Made by a program: the position numbers and the translations under genes. A DNA stretch of 64,000 bases from Iodobacter sp. BJB302 (GTDB lineage: Bacteria > Pseudomonadota > Gammaproteobacteria > Burkholderiales > Chitinibacteraceae), in contig NZ_PDZG01000017.1 in NCBI RefSeq assembly GCF_002735645.1, positions 1 through 64,000 of the forward strand, written 5' to 3'. The notes under the pieces are model-generated. The model saw only the letters and a list, made by a program, of their open reading frames with translations. It was not told where the DNA came from and did not search any database. Below are positions 54,525-62,986 of the stretch, piece after piece (the stretch's first letter is position 1; every line of letters starts with the position of its first letter).

Positions 54525-56267
54525 ATGTCAGCGATGAATAATCGAGCTTTATATATGCGCATCCTGGGCGAAATCCGCCCTTACTGGAAAATAGTGGCCA
54601 TCTCCGTGGTTTGCCTGTCTGTTGCCGCCGCAGTAGATGCAGGCTTAACGTTATTGCTCAAACCCTTGGTTGACCAAAACCTGCAGACATCAGCACTCGC
54701 CCGCAGCATGGCGTGGATTTTACCCGCACAAATTTTAGGCCTGGCACTGCTTCGGCTGATCTCCAATTTTGGCAATGAATACACCACGGCTTGGGTTTCA
54801 TCCAAAGTAATGCATGATCTGCGAGGGAAAATGTTCTCCCGGATGCTTAGCCTGCCCGTTCAATTTTTCGATAAAACATCAGTGGGTGTTTTGCTATCCC
54901 GTGTGACATTTGACGTGAATCAGATCATGGATGCAGGCACAAAAGTGCTAACCGTCCTGATCAAAGACTCTTTGTTACTACTGTTTCTGCTCGGCTCTAT
55001 GCTGTATCTGGATTGGCAGCTCACCCTGCTCTGCCTGATTTTATTACCCGGCGTAGCCATCAGTATCAGCGTGGTAGGCAAACGCCAGCGCAGGCTTTCG
55101 CGTGAGACACAAGCGGCCATGGGGCAGATGACGCAAATTCTGGATGAGAGTTTGTCGGGCCAGCGCATTATTAAAATATTCGGTGGCTTTTCGTACGAAA
55201 CCAATCGCTTTGGTAATACCAATAACAATGTGCGTCGCTTATCCATCAAACAAGCCATTACCTCCAGCATTAACTCAGGCCTGATCATGTTTCTGATTGG
55301 GATCACACTGGCGGTCATTATTTATTACGCAAGTTTACGTGCTCAGGATGGCGTACTGACCGCAGGTGCATTTGTAGCTTTTATGGTGCAAATGATGGCC
55401 TTGCAACAACCCATCAAAAATCTGACCAAAATTAATGAAAGCCTGCATAAAGGCCTTGCTGCAGCAGAATCTGTCTTTGCCATTCTGGATGAAATTCCGG
55501 AGGCCAATCAGGGCCAGCATCAATTACCCCGTGTACAAGGGGCGATTTCTTTGCAAGACATTCAGTTTGCCTATGGCGAAGATGGCAAAAGGGCGCTCGA
55601 CGGTGTCTCTCTCGATATTTTGCCGGGAGAAACCATTGCACTCGTGGGCAGCTCCGGCAGTGGAAAAACCACGCTGGCCAATTTATTGCCACGTTTTTAT
55701 GAGCTGAATGCAGGGCAAATTTTAATCGATCAAGTCCCTCTGGCCGATTACCAGCTTGGCAATCTGCGTCAGCAAATTGCCCTCGTTTCGCAAGATGTGA
55801 TTCTGTTTAACGACACCGTGATCGCCAATATCGCTTACGGCAGTGAAATCGATATGGCGCGTGTACGTCAGGCGGCCATTGCGGCGCATGCTCTGGAATT
55901 TATCGATGCCATGCCGGATGGAATGGATACCCTGCTGGGTGAAAACGGCATGCGCTTGTCTGGCGGCCAGCGCCAGCGCTTAGCCATTGCCCGGGCAATC
56001 TACAAAGACGCACCGATTCTGATTCTGGATGAGGCCACCAGCGCGCTGGATACCGAATCCGAGCGCAAGGTTCAGGACGCACTGGAAAACCTGATGCAAG
56101 GCCGCACCACGCTGGTGATTGCCCACCGGCTTTCTACCATCGAAAACGCCAGCCGTATTGTTGTCATGCAACAGGGCAAGATAGTTGAAAGTGGCACTCA
56201 TCAGGCGCTCATGGCCAACAATGGCATGTATTGCAGAATGCATGCCGCACAATTTGCAAATGCTTAG
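54525..56267 (+). CDS. msbA: Lipid A/phospholipid ABC flippase MsbA
   Basis: MsbA flips core-lipid A across the inner membrane. The 580-residue half-transporter has six membrane segments (about 20-320). Walker A GSSGSGKTT is near 375-383, followed by the signature [15 protein letters not shown], Walker B ILILDEATSALD, and the switch histidine in VIAHRLSTI. LMQGRTTLVIAHRLSTIENA is typical. ATG 54525 is preferred over the ATG two codons earlier because AAGG then has proper spacing. An intrinsic terminator follows. Confidence 0.95.
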   Translation: MSAMNNRALYMRILGEIRPYWKIVAISVVCLSVAAAVDAGLTLLLKPLVDQNLQTSALARSMAWILPAQILGLALLRLISNFGNEYTTAWVSSKVMHDLRGKMFSRMLSLPVQFFDKTSVGVLLSRVTFDVNQIMDAGTKVLTVLIKDSLLLLFLLGSMLYLDWQLTLLCLILLPGVAISISVVGKRQRRLSRETQAAMGQMTQILDESLSGQRIIKIFGGFSYETNRFGNTNNNVRRLSIKQAITSSINSGLIMFLIGITLAVIIYYASLRAQDGVLTAGAFVAFMVQMMALQQPIKNLTKINESLHKGLAAAESVFAILDEIPEANQGQHQLPRVQGAISLQDIQFAYGEDGKRALDGVSLDILPGETIALVGSSGSGKTTLANLLPRFYELNAGQILIDQVPLADYQLGNLRQQIALVSQDVILFNDTVIANIAYGSEIDMARVRQAAIAAHALEFIDAMPDGMDTLLGENGMRLSGGQRQRLAIARAIYKDAPILILDEATSALDTESERKVQDALENLMQGRTTLVIAHRLSTIENASRIVVMQQGKIVESGTHQALMANNGMYCRMHAAQFANA

Positions 56268-56272
56268 ATAAA

Positions 56273-56308
56273 AAAAGACGCTGGAAAGCAAGCCTTCCAG
56301 CGTTTTAA
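56273..56308 (+). terminator. Intrinsic terminator of msbA
   Basis: ACGCTGGAA and TTCCAGCGT form a nine-pair stem around a short loop, with an A tract before and TTTT after, directly behind the msbA stop. Confidence 0.85.
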
Positions 56309-56411
56309 GTTCATTGCGAATTACACGGTACATGCACCGCGGAGCGCAGGATGCCTTAGCAGGCATAAGTGGTCAATCTATTTATTAGCATTTTCTAATG
56401 TTTAGATAAAA

Positions 56412-56441
56412 AGAACGGATTTTCATCCGCAAACAGCCGTT
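56412..56441 (+). other. Nested hairpins upstream of purE
   Basis: GAACGG and CCGTTC enclose CGGAT-TTTC-ATCCG, giving alternative or stacked stems about 100 bases before the purE start. No T run follows. It could be a leader structure; no known riboswitch was recognised. Confidence 0.35.
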
Positions 56442-56541
56442 CACACCATGAAGTACAGTACTCTTTGGGCGCAAGGGCTATTGAAACTGTCCCTTATTCT
56501 CATTTTTTCGGTAACATTCATTCTTTACTCGGGGGAAACCC

Positions 56542-57030
56542 ATGATTCAAGTCGGCGTTGTAATGGGTAGCAATAGTGACTGGGAAGTCATGCAGCATGC
56601 CGCTAAGCAACTAAAAGCCTTTGGCGTGGCATTTGAATGCCGCGTTGTCTCTGCGCACCGCACCCCTGATTTGCTATTTGAATACGCCGAAACTGCCGCC
56701 AGCCGCGGCTTGCAATGCATTATTGCAGGCGCAGGCGGCGCAGCACATCTGCCAGGGATGATTGCAGCAAAAACAACGATTCCAGTGCTGGGTGTGCCTG
56801 TTCCATCTAAATATCTGCGTGGCGAAGATTCACTGCTTTCCATCGTGCAAATGCCTAAGGGTATTCCGGTGGCTACTTTTGCCATTGGTGAAGCAGGCGC
56901 TGCGAATGCAGCACTGTTTGCGATTTCTTTACTTGCCAATGCTGTTCCGGAGCTGGCCGCTAAGCTGGCGGCTTTCAGAACAGAGCAAAAAGAAACCGTT
57001 CTGGCGATGGAATTACCTGAAGTAGTATGA
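56542..57030 (+). CDS. purE: N5-carboxyaminoimidazole ribonucleotide mutase PurE
   Basis: PurE converts N5-CAIR to CAIR in purine synthesis. The 162-residue length fits class I Pur[16 protein letters not shown] (residues 6-20), [15 protein letters not shown] near 37, [14 protein letters not shown] near 66, [30 protein letters not shown] in two stretches near 87-116, and [12 protein letters not shown] are all conserved. The ATG lies behind GGGGGAAA. The stop overlaps the next gene (ATGA), then purK follows. Confidence 0.96.
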   Translation: MIQVGVVMGSNSDWEVMQHAAKQLKAFGVAFECRVVSAHRTPDLLFEYAETAASRGLQCIIAGAGGAAHLPGMIAAKTTIPVLGVPVPSKYLRGEDSLLSIVQMPKGIPVATFAIGEAGAANAALFAISLLANAVPELAAKLAAFRTEQKETVLAMELPEVV

Positions 57031-57287
57031 AGCCCGCCAAAGAATTGCTGGCAGAGCTGGAAGAAAAAGGCTTTTTATTCAGCGTTTTTTACCGGGGCGC
57101 CTTCTGTTGGGGGCTGCCCTTTGGCCTGCTGTTTTCTTTGGCTGTTAGCTTTTTTGAAAAAAAATCATTTATCACCGCCATGATTCAAATCCTCCCTTTA
57201 GCCTTAGTTTTAGGCGCCATTTTTGGCTGGGGGCTCTGGGGTGTTGCTCTGCTGCAGGGCGTAAAACAAAGACAAGACAAGGATTGA
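57027..57287 (+). CDS. Small membrane protein between purE and purK
   Basis: The 86-residue protein has two hydrophobic segments (about residues 28-44 and 52-75) flanked by charged ends. It overlaps the purE stop by four bases and ends four bases before purK, so it is firmly part of the operon. I recognise no family. The linked reactions of PurK and PurE are cytoplasmic, so a membrane protein here has no obvious role. Confidence 0.75.
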   Translation: MKPAKELLAELEEKGFLFSVFYRGAFCWGLPFGLLFSLAVSFFEKKSFITAMIQILPLALVLGAIFGWGLWGVALLQGVKQRQDKD

Positions 57288-57291
57288 TAAG

Positions 57292-58431
57292 ATGGCCACT
57301 AAGCCAATTCTGCCACCTGCGATGCTGGGTATTCTGGGCGGCGGCCAACTTGGCCGTATGTTTGCGATGGCAGCTAAAACCATGGGCTATGGGGTGACCG
57401 TGCTCGACCCTGATCCGGCCGCACCAGCCGCCGAGATCGCCGATATCCATCTTTGCAAACCCTATACCGATCCGGAAGCCCTGGCTGCGCTGGCCAGACA
57501 ATGCGCGGCAGTCACTACCGAATTTGAAAACGTTAACGCCGACAGCATGCGCTGGCTGGCCAGCCAGGGCGTAAAAGTCAGCCCGTCCGGTGATTCGGTC
57601 GCAATTGCCCAAGACCGGATGAAAGAGAAAAACTTTATCCGTAATGCAGGCCTCGCCACCGCGCCTTTCCTTGTGATCGAGAATTCCGGCGATCTGGAGC
57701 AAGACCTCAGCCCCTATTTGCCAGGCATTTTAAAAACCGCCCGCAATGGCTACGATGGAAAGGGCCAGGTACGGATCAAAAATCTGGAAGAAGCCCGCTA
57801 CGCCTTATCCGAGCTGAAGCATCAGCCCTGTGTGCTGGAAAAAATGCTGCCGCTGAAAGCTGAAGTCTCCGTAATTGTGGCCCGCAGCGCTGCCAATGAA
57901 ATTGCCTGTTTCCCTCCGGCAGAAAACATCCACACCGATGGCATTTTAGATATTTCCATCGTGCCTGCCCGCATCAGCGCAGAAATCACTGAACGCGCCC
58001 GCAATATGGCGATCCAGCTGGTTGAAAAGCTCGACTACATCGGCGTGATTGCTGTTGAATTCTTTGTGCTGGAAGACGATACGCTGGTCATCAATGAAAT
58101 GGCACCGCGCCCGCACAATAGCGGCCATTACACGCTGGATGCCACCTTTAGCAGCCAGTTTGAGCAGCAGGTACGCACCATGTGCGGGCTCTACCCCGGC
58201 AAGCCGGATTTACACACACCGGTCGTGATGGTCAATCTGCTGGGCGATGTCTGGCACGACGATGGCAGCGAGCCGCACTGGGAAATCATGCTGACAGCGC
58301 CGAACACCAAGCTGCATCTCTACGGCAAAAAAGAAGCCCGCGCAGGCCGCAAAATGGGCCATTACAATGTGCTGGCCAGCAATGTGGACGCCGCTTTAGA
58401 GCAGGCTTTAGCACTAAAAGAAACGCTGTAA
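57292..58431 (+). CDS. purK: N5-carboxyaminoimidazole ribonucleotide synthase PurK
   Basis: This ATP-grasp enzyme carboxylates AIR to N5-CAIR, which PurE rearranges. The 379-residue protein has MLGILGGGQLGRMFAMAA near residues 9-26, TEFENVNADS near 78, the ATP-binding ILKTARNGYDGKGQ near 145, and NEMAPRPHNSGHYTLDA near 265. The ATG follows AAGGATTG. It is co-transcribed with purE; a dispersed repeat follows. Confidence 0.95.
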   Translation: MATKPILPPAMLGILGGGQLGRMFAMAAKTMGYGVTVLDPDPAAPAAEIADIHLCKPYTDPEALAALARQCAAVTTEFENVNADSMRWLASQGVKVSPSGDSVAIAQDRMKEKNFIRNAGLATAPFLVIENSGDLEQDLSPYLPGILKTARNGYDGKGQVRIKNLEEARYALSELKHQPCVLEKMLPLKAEVSVIVARSAANEIACFPPAENIHTDGILDISIVPARISAEITERARNMAIQLVEKLDYIGVIAVEFFVLEDDTLVINEMAPRPHNSGHYTLDATFSSQFEQQVRTMCGLYPGKPDLHTPVVMVNLLGDVWHDDGSEPHWEIMLTAPNTKLHLYGKKEARAGRKMGHYNVLASNVDAALEQALALKETL

Positions 58432-58436
58432 TTATA

Positions 58437-58620
58437 CAACCCGGGTCTTGAACCACGGAGAGCACAGAGTTCCACGGAGAAAACCATTGGAATGACAATC
58501 ACCAAGGCAATAGCAATGTGTAGCTGAGTTTGCTTATTCCTTATCAATTGATTGTTTGCCTTAAGGTTTTCTCCGTGATCCTGTTCTCCTTTACTGCGTG
58601 GTTCAAGATTTGGGTTTAAA
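58437..58620. repeat. Dispersed ACGGAG/CTCCGT inverted repeat, copy M
   Basis: The left arm is AACCCGGGTCTTGAACCAC, GGAGAGCACAGAGTTCCACG, GAGAAAACC. The right arm is GGTTTTCTCCGTGATCCTG, TTCTCCTTTACTGCGTGG, TTCAAGATTTGGGTTTAAA. The centre is about 80 bases. It separates purK from tyrS. Confidence 0.9.
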
Positions 58621-58664
58621 AATCGATATCAGATTCAAATAAAACAAACCGGAGCAAGAGTGAA

Positions 58665-59930
58665 ATGAATTTAATCAGCGATTTACAAGCGCGTGGCCTG
58701 ATTGCCCAGCTTACCGATGGCGATGCACTGGAAAAACGGCTGGCTGAGAAATCCATTACCCTCTATTGCGGCTTTGATCCGACTGCAGACAGCCTGCATA
58801 TCGGCAGCTTGGTACCGATTCTGGTGCTCAAACGCTTCCAGCAAGCTGGCCACAAGCCGATTGCTCTGGTAGGTGGTGCTACCGGCATGATTGGCGACCC
58901 TAGCTTTAAAGCCACCGAACGCAAACTGAACACCCTCGATATTATCGATAGCTGGGTGGGCAAAATCCGCAAGCAAGTTGAGCCTTTCTTAAGCTTTGAG
59001 GGCAGCAATGCCGCCATTATGGCCAATAACCACGATTGGTTTGGCAAGATGGACGTGCTTACTTTCCTGCGCGATATCGGCAAGCACTTCTCCGTAAACG
59101 CCATGATCAAAAAAGAAGCCGTGCAACAGCGGATCAACCGCGACGATTCCGGCATCTCTTTCACCGAATTCACCTACAGCCTGCTGCAAGGTTACGATTT
59201 TGTAGAGCTCAACAAGCAACACGGCTGCGAGCTGCAAATTGGCGGCTCTGACCAATGGGGCAACATCACCGCCGGAACAGACCTCACCCGCCGCATGAAT
59301 CAGCAGCAGGTATTTGGCCTGACCATGCCACTGGTGACTAAATCGGACGGCACTAAATTTGGTAAGACTGAAAGCGGCACGATTTGGCTGGATGCGAAAA
59401 AAACTTCGCCTTATAAGTTTTACCAATTCTGGCTGACCACCGCCGATGCGGATGTGTATAAATTCCTGCGCTACTTCACCTTCCTCAGCACCACAGAAAT
59501 TGATGCCATCGAAGCGGCTGATATTGCAGCTGCAGGCAAACCTGAAGGCCAACGTATTCTGGCCGAACAAGTCACCACCCTAGTGCATGGTGCAGATGCC
59601 GTAGTTGCGGCACAACGCATCAGCCAAAGCCTGTTCTCTGAAGACCAGAATTCCCTCACCGAAAGCGATTTTGAACAGCTGGCGCTCGATGGCCTGCCGC
59701 ATATTGAAATCAATAAAGATCAGACCGGCCTGCTGGATGCACTGGTAGCGGGCGAGCTGGCTACCTCCAAAAGCCAGGCCCGTGGCTTTATTGAAAGCGG
59801 CGCGGTAATTATCAACGGAGCCAAAATCAGCGACGTAGCTTATAACATGAGCGATGCAGACCGCCGCTACGGCAGCTACACCCTGCTGCGCCGTGGTAAG
59901 AAAAACCATTGTCTGGTGATCTGGAAATAA
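58665..59930 (+). CDS. tyrS: Tyrosyl-tRNA synthetase TyrS
   Basis: It charges tRNA-Tyr. The 421-residue class I synthetase has [18 protein letters not shown] (HIGS at 45-48), [10 protein letters not shown] near 78, [14 protein letters not shown] near 191, and KFGKT at 231-235, the KMSKS equivalent. A C-terminal S4 RNA-binding domain ([23 protein letters not shown]) starts near 365. ATG 58665 is preceded by GGAGCAAGAG. Confidence 0.96.
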   Translation: MNLISDLQARGLIAQLTDGDALEKRLAEKSITLYCGFDPTADSLHIGSLVPILVLKRFQQAGHKPIALVGGATGMIGDPSFKATERKLNTLDIIDSWVGKIRKQVEPFLSFEGSNAAIMANNHDWFGKMDVLTFLRDIGKHFSVNAMIKKEAVQQRINRDDSGISFTEFTYSLLQGYDFVELNKQHGCELQIGGSDQWGNITAGTDLTRRMNQQQVFGLTMPLVTKSDGTKFGKTESGTIWLDAKKTSPYKFYQFWLTTADADVYKFLRYFTFLSTTEIDAIEAADIAAAGKPEGQRILAEQVTTLVHGADAVVAAQRISQSLFSEDQNSLTESDFEQLALDGLPHIEINKDQTGLLDALVAGELATSKSQARGFIESGAVIINGAKISDVAYNMSDADRRYGSYTLLRRGKKNHCLVIWK

Positions 59931-59951
59931 GCTGAATGATATTCAGACAAT

Positions 59952-59983
59952 AAAAAACCACGGCAATCAAGCCGTGGTTTTTT
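59952..59983. terminator. Bidirectional terminator between tyrS and pssA
   Basis: AAAAAACCACGGC and GGCTTGATTGCC-side partner GCCGTGGTTTTTT give a 13-pair stem with the six-base loop AATCAA. A and T tracts on the two sides let it end both convergent genes. Confidence 0.93.
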
Positions 59984-59999
59984 ATTGGGTACGGGCAAT

Positions 60000-61343
60000 T
60001 TACAGCAATCTGGAAATCAATCTGTCGGCCCTGAACCGTGATAAGCGGGTCAGCAGTTTTTTAACCGGCGGCGGGTAATCCAGCACGGTTTCCAGCTCGC
60101 GGTAATAAGCAATACGCGTGGTGTTTTTAGCAATTTCAGCTTTTTCCTGCTGCAATTGATCTTTTAACTCATGTTTTGGATCATGAATTAAGAGTGCGTT
60201 TTCCAGATCCAGACTGAAGGCACGCGGGTTCAGATTATTGCCGGTAAGCAAAATATAATCGTCATCAACCCAAATCCCTTTCAAATGATAGCTATGCCCC
60301 GGATCATTCCAGAGCATAAGATTCAGCTGGCCACGGTGTATATCAAGCTGATGCACTTTGGCAAAGCGGCGTAAATGCGTTTCGTATAAATACGGCAGCG
60401 CACCAATGGTTTTAAATGGCTCACTTTCCGGGATATAAAAATCATTGGCCTTTTTCTCGCCAACGATAATATCGACCTTTACGCCTTTTTGCAGCAAGCG
60501 GTTTATTTCTTTAATCACTGTGCGGGGCAAATTAAAATAAGGCGTGCAGATTTGCACATGATGTTTTGCCGCAGCTAATAATTTAATAATCAGGCGATTA
60601 AGCGGATTACGCTTTCCAACCCCCACCACTGGGGTAATACCCAGGCCAGACACCTCATCCTGCGCATGATGCGTTGCATAGTGGGCTGATTTAAGCCGCT
60701 GACGGAACTGACGAATATCCGGGCTGATTTGCTTTGTACCGGGAATAGGATCTAAATCCAAGCGATAAACAGCACTGCTATTGAGGAATTCCGCCTGCAA
60801 ATAATTAACCATACTATCAGCTAATGCAGGATTTTTAATTACATGATACCGGTCATAACGATAGCGCTCGCCAACATGCAAATACACATTATTTAAACTA
60901 GCTCCGCTATAAACCACGGTGTCATCAAAAACAAAGCCTTTCAGATGCAATACGCCAAACAGCTCGCGTGTTTGTGCCGGCACGCCATAAATTGGCAGAT
61001 TAAGATCATGCTTTAATCGCTCTTGCTGATACCAGGCCGCATTGCCAGCCTGCGCACCCGCACCAATCAGCCCACGTTGCGCGCGGTGCCAATCCACAAA
61101 AATGCGGATATCTAAATCAGGGCAACGCGCACGGGCCGCGTAGAGCGCTTCTAAAATCTGAGCGCCTGCTTCATCCTGCTGCAAATACAACGCAGCAATA
61201 TAGATGCGGGTTTGTGCCCCGGCAATCAGCTCCAGCAGCTTCTCGCGAAAGCTGTGCGTTGTCAGCAGGGTTTGAAAATGTGCCGGATCCTGAGCAAAAC
61301 GCGGCAAAGAAGCCAGATATGAACGATTAGTTTCAAAAAGCAT
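60000..61343 (-). CDS. pssA: CDP-diacylglycerol:serine O-phosphatidyltransferase PssA
   Basis: This phospholipase D-superfamily enzyme makes phosphatidylserine, precursor of phosphatidylethanolamine. From ATG 61343 it has 447 residues, near the E. coli length. It shares long stretches with that protein: IYIAALYLQQDEAG, RIFVDWHRAQRGLIGA, GVLHLKGFVFDDTVVYSGASLN (first HxK motif), TPYFNLPRTVIKEINRLL, NDFYIPESEPFKTIGALPYLYE, and YHLKGIWVDDDYILLTGNNLNPRA (second HxK motif). Such membrane-peripheral PssA is typical of gammaproteobacteria and some betaproteobacteria. The ribosome-binding site is weak; a TTG 11 codons upstream is possible. Confidence 0.94.
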   Translation of the reverse strand: MLFETNRSYLASLPRFAQDPAHFQTLLTTHSFREKLLELIAGAQTRIYIAALYLQQDEAGAQILEALYAARARCPDLDIRIFVDWHRAQRGLIGAGAQAGNAAWYQQERLKHDLNLPIYGVPAQTRELFGVLHLKGFVFDDTVVYSGASLNNVYLHVGERYRYDRYHVIKNPALADSMVNYLQAEFLNSSAVYRLDLDPIPGTKQISPDIRQFRQRLKSAHYATHHAQDEVSGLGITPVVGVGKRNPLNRLIIKLLAAAKHHVQICTPYFNLPRTVIKEINRLLQKGVKVDIIVGEKKANDFYIPESEPFKTIGALPYLYETHLRRFAKVHQLDIHRGQLNLMLWNDPGHSYHLKGIWVDDDYILLTGNNLNPRAFSLDLENALLIHDPKHELKDQLQQEKAEIAKNTTRIAYYRELETVLDYPPPVKKLLTRLSRFRADRLISRLL

Positions 61344-61381
61344 AAATGATCTGCAAAAAGCAGAGTGACCTATCAAGCGGA

Positions 61382-61504
61382 TTGAAGCCTGCTATCTTAG
61401 CACTATGCTTTATAAGAAAGGAGGTGTATTAATTGCCAGCAAGCATATTTCAATGCCTGTCGATTACTGGCGGCTTATTTGGAAAACATCACAGAGGTAA
61501 TTAA
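61382..61504 (+). other. Possible promoter, near-perfect Shine-Dalgarno and 23-codon frame
   Basis: On the plus strand TTGAAG (61382) and TATGCT (61404) form a weak -35/-10 pair with 16-base spacing. AGAAAGGAGGTG (61415-61426) then matches the complement of the usual 16S rRNA 3' tail over 12 bases. A TTG-initiated frame of 23 codons (61433-61504) follows, antisense to the pncB end. It may be a tiny gene or chance. Confidence 0.25.
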
Positions 61505-62672
61505 GGAAATTTTCATCTTCACACATTCCTTTACCCGCCGTATCACTCACTTTAGCGACAGGCTGTCCATTGCATGAAACCAACTTCATCACAATTTGTA
61601 AAGGATCCTGCCCGCAATCATTCGATAAATGCGTGCCTATACCAAAACCCGTACGCGTGCGCGGCGCAAAATGCCGGTAGAGGGCAATCGATTTATCTAA
61701 AGTTAAGCCATCGCTAAATACTAATTGCTTGGTGCCATAATCTATATTCATTTTTTTGTAATGAGCAATCACCTTCTCGCCCCATTCAAACGGATCGCCC
61801 GAATCATGGCGTAATCCATCAAATAGTTTACAAAAATATAAATCAAAATCGCGCAAAAAAGCATCCGTCCCCACTACATCCGTCAGGGCAATACCCAGAT
61901 CACCCCGGTATTCCCGCACCCAATGCTCCAGCGCATTTGTTTGAAAATCGCGCAAACGGGATCCAAAGCATTGAAAAGCCTGCATATATTCGTGTGCCAT
62001 CGTGCCAATGGGCGTTACACCATATTGCATCGCCAATAAAACATTACTGGTGCCGCGAAAATAGGGGCTGGCCTCTTTAACCAGTAAACCGACCATTTCT
62101 GCATGCCATACGCGGGAAAACCGGCGGCGCGTGCCAAAATCAAAAAATACAAAGGGATTGGCTGGCATTGCCTGCTGCGAAAGATTTTTTAATGTTGCTA
62201 ATTTTGCCTGCAAATGGGCCCGGCCCGTCGCCAATGCTGGCCCGGCCGGAAACTGCCGGAAATAAACTTCATTCACAATCGACAGCACATAAATTTCAAA
62301 CAACATGCAATGCAGCATGGGGCCGGCAACACGAATATCCAAAAGATCCGGATCGGTTTCAGAAACAGAAATACTGATAAACCGCCGCTGTAACTGAAAC
62401 AAGCGCAAGAAATCAACAAAATCAGATTTAATAAACCGCAATTTGCCCAGATAGGCTAATTCTGATTCGCTAAAGCGTAAAGAGCAGAGATGATCCAGCT
62501 GGGCTTCTATTTCGTTTTGCAGTAATGCCAGAGGCAATACGGGCGTATTACGGCATTTAAATGCGTAAATGGCTTGTGTTTCTGGCTGGTGATGCAGGAT
62601 TTCTTGCATCATCGTAAATTTATAAAGATCTGTATCCAATAAGGATTCGATCACCGGCATAAAGCCACGCAT
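61464..62672 (-). CDS. pncB: Nicotinate phosphoribosyltransferase PncB
   Basis: PncB converts nicotinate and PRPP to nicotinate mononucleotide in the NAD salvage pathway. From ATG 62672 (GGAG five bases upstream) it has 402 residues. SLLDTDLYKFTMMQEILHH lies near the start, DFGTRRRFSR near 170, GTSNVLLAMQYGVTPIGTMAHEYMQ (two stretches, about 195-220), the phosphorylated-histidine region GLRHDSGDPFEWGEK near 277, and GIGTHLSNDCG near 330. A start four codons later (MPVIES) is possible. It is followed by pssA on the same strand. Confidence 0.95.
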   Translation of the reverse strand: MRGFMPVIESLLDTDLYKFTMMQEILHHQPETQAIYAFKCRNTPVLPLALLQNEIEAQLDHLCSLRFSESELAYLGKLRFIKSDFVDFLRLFQLQRRFISISVSETDPDLLDIRVAGPMLHCMLFEIYVLSIVNEVYFRQFPAGPALATGRAHLQAKLATLKNLSQQAMPANPFVFFDFGTRRRFSRVWHAEMVGLLVKEASPYFRGTSNVLLAMQYGVTPIGTMAHEYMQAFQCFGSRLRDFQTNALEHWVREYRGDLGIALTDVVGTDAFLRDFDLYFCKLFDGLRHDSGDPFEWGEKVIAHYKKMNIDYGTKQLVFSDGLTLDKSIALYRHFAPRTRTGFGIGTHLSNDCGQDPLQIVMKLVSCNGQPVAKVSDTAGKGMCEDENFLNYLCDVFQISRQ

Positions 62673-62986
62673 GAAAACTCCATTGCAGGAACAAGCCATT
62701 TAAATAATATCGAAGGCACAGGCTTTAATCATAAGCCCGAAGGAGCCACAGTAAACGACGTTACTAAAGCCGGCGTCAAGCATACCCGGCCAGCAATAAA
62801 TCACACTCTTTTTCTATTACGGCACAGAATTTCGCGGTTTAAAGCATACATACTGCTGTCATGTTTTCCATTTAGCTTGTCAGTATCTCTATCCTTATTT
62901 ACTATCCACCGGTTATTTCTTTACCTTATTAATCATTAACTTACAAATACTGCCTATTTCAACATTTTCTTACAGCGAGTGGTGCA

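Noticed and set aside
56448-56570. Frame overlapping the purE start with a hydrophobic translation
   Set aside because: It runs into purE out of frame, lacks a ribosome-binding site, and no family is recognised.
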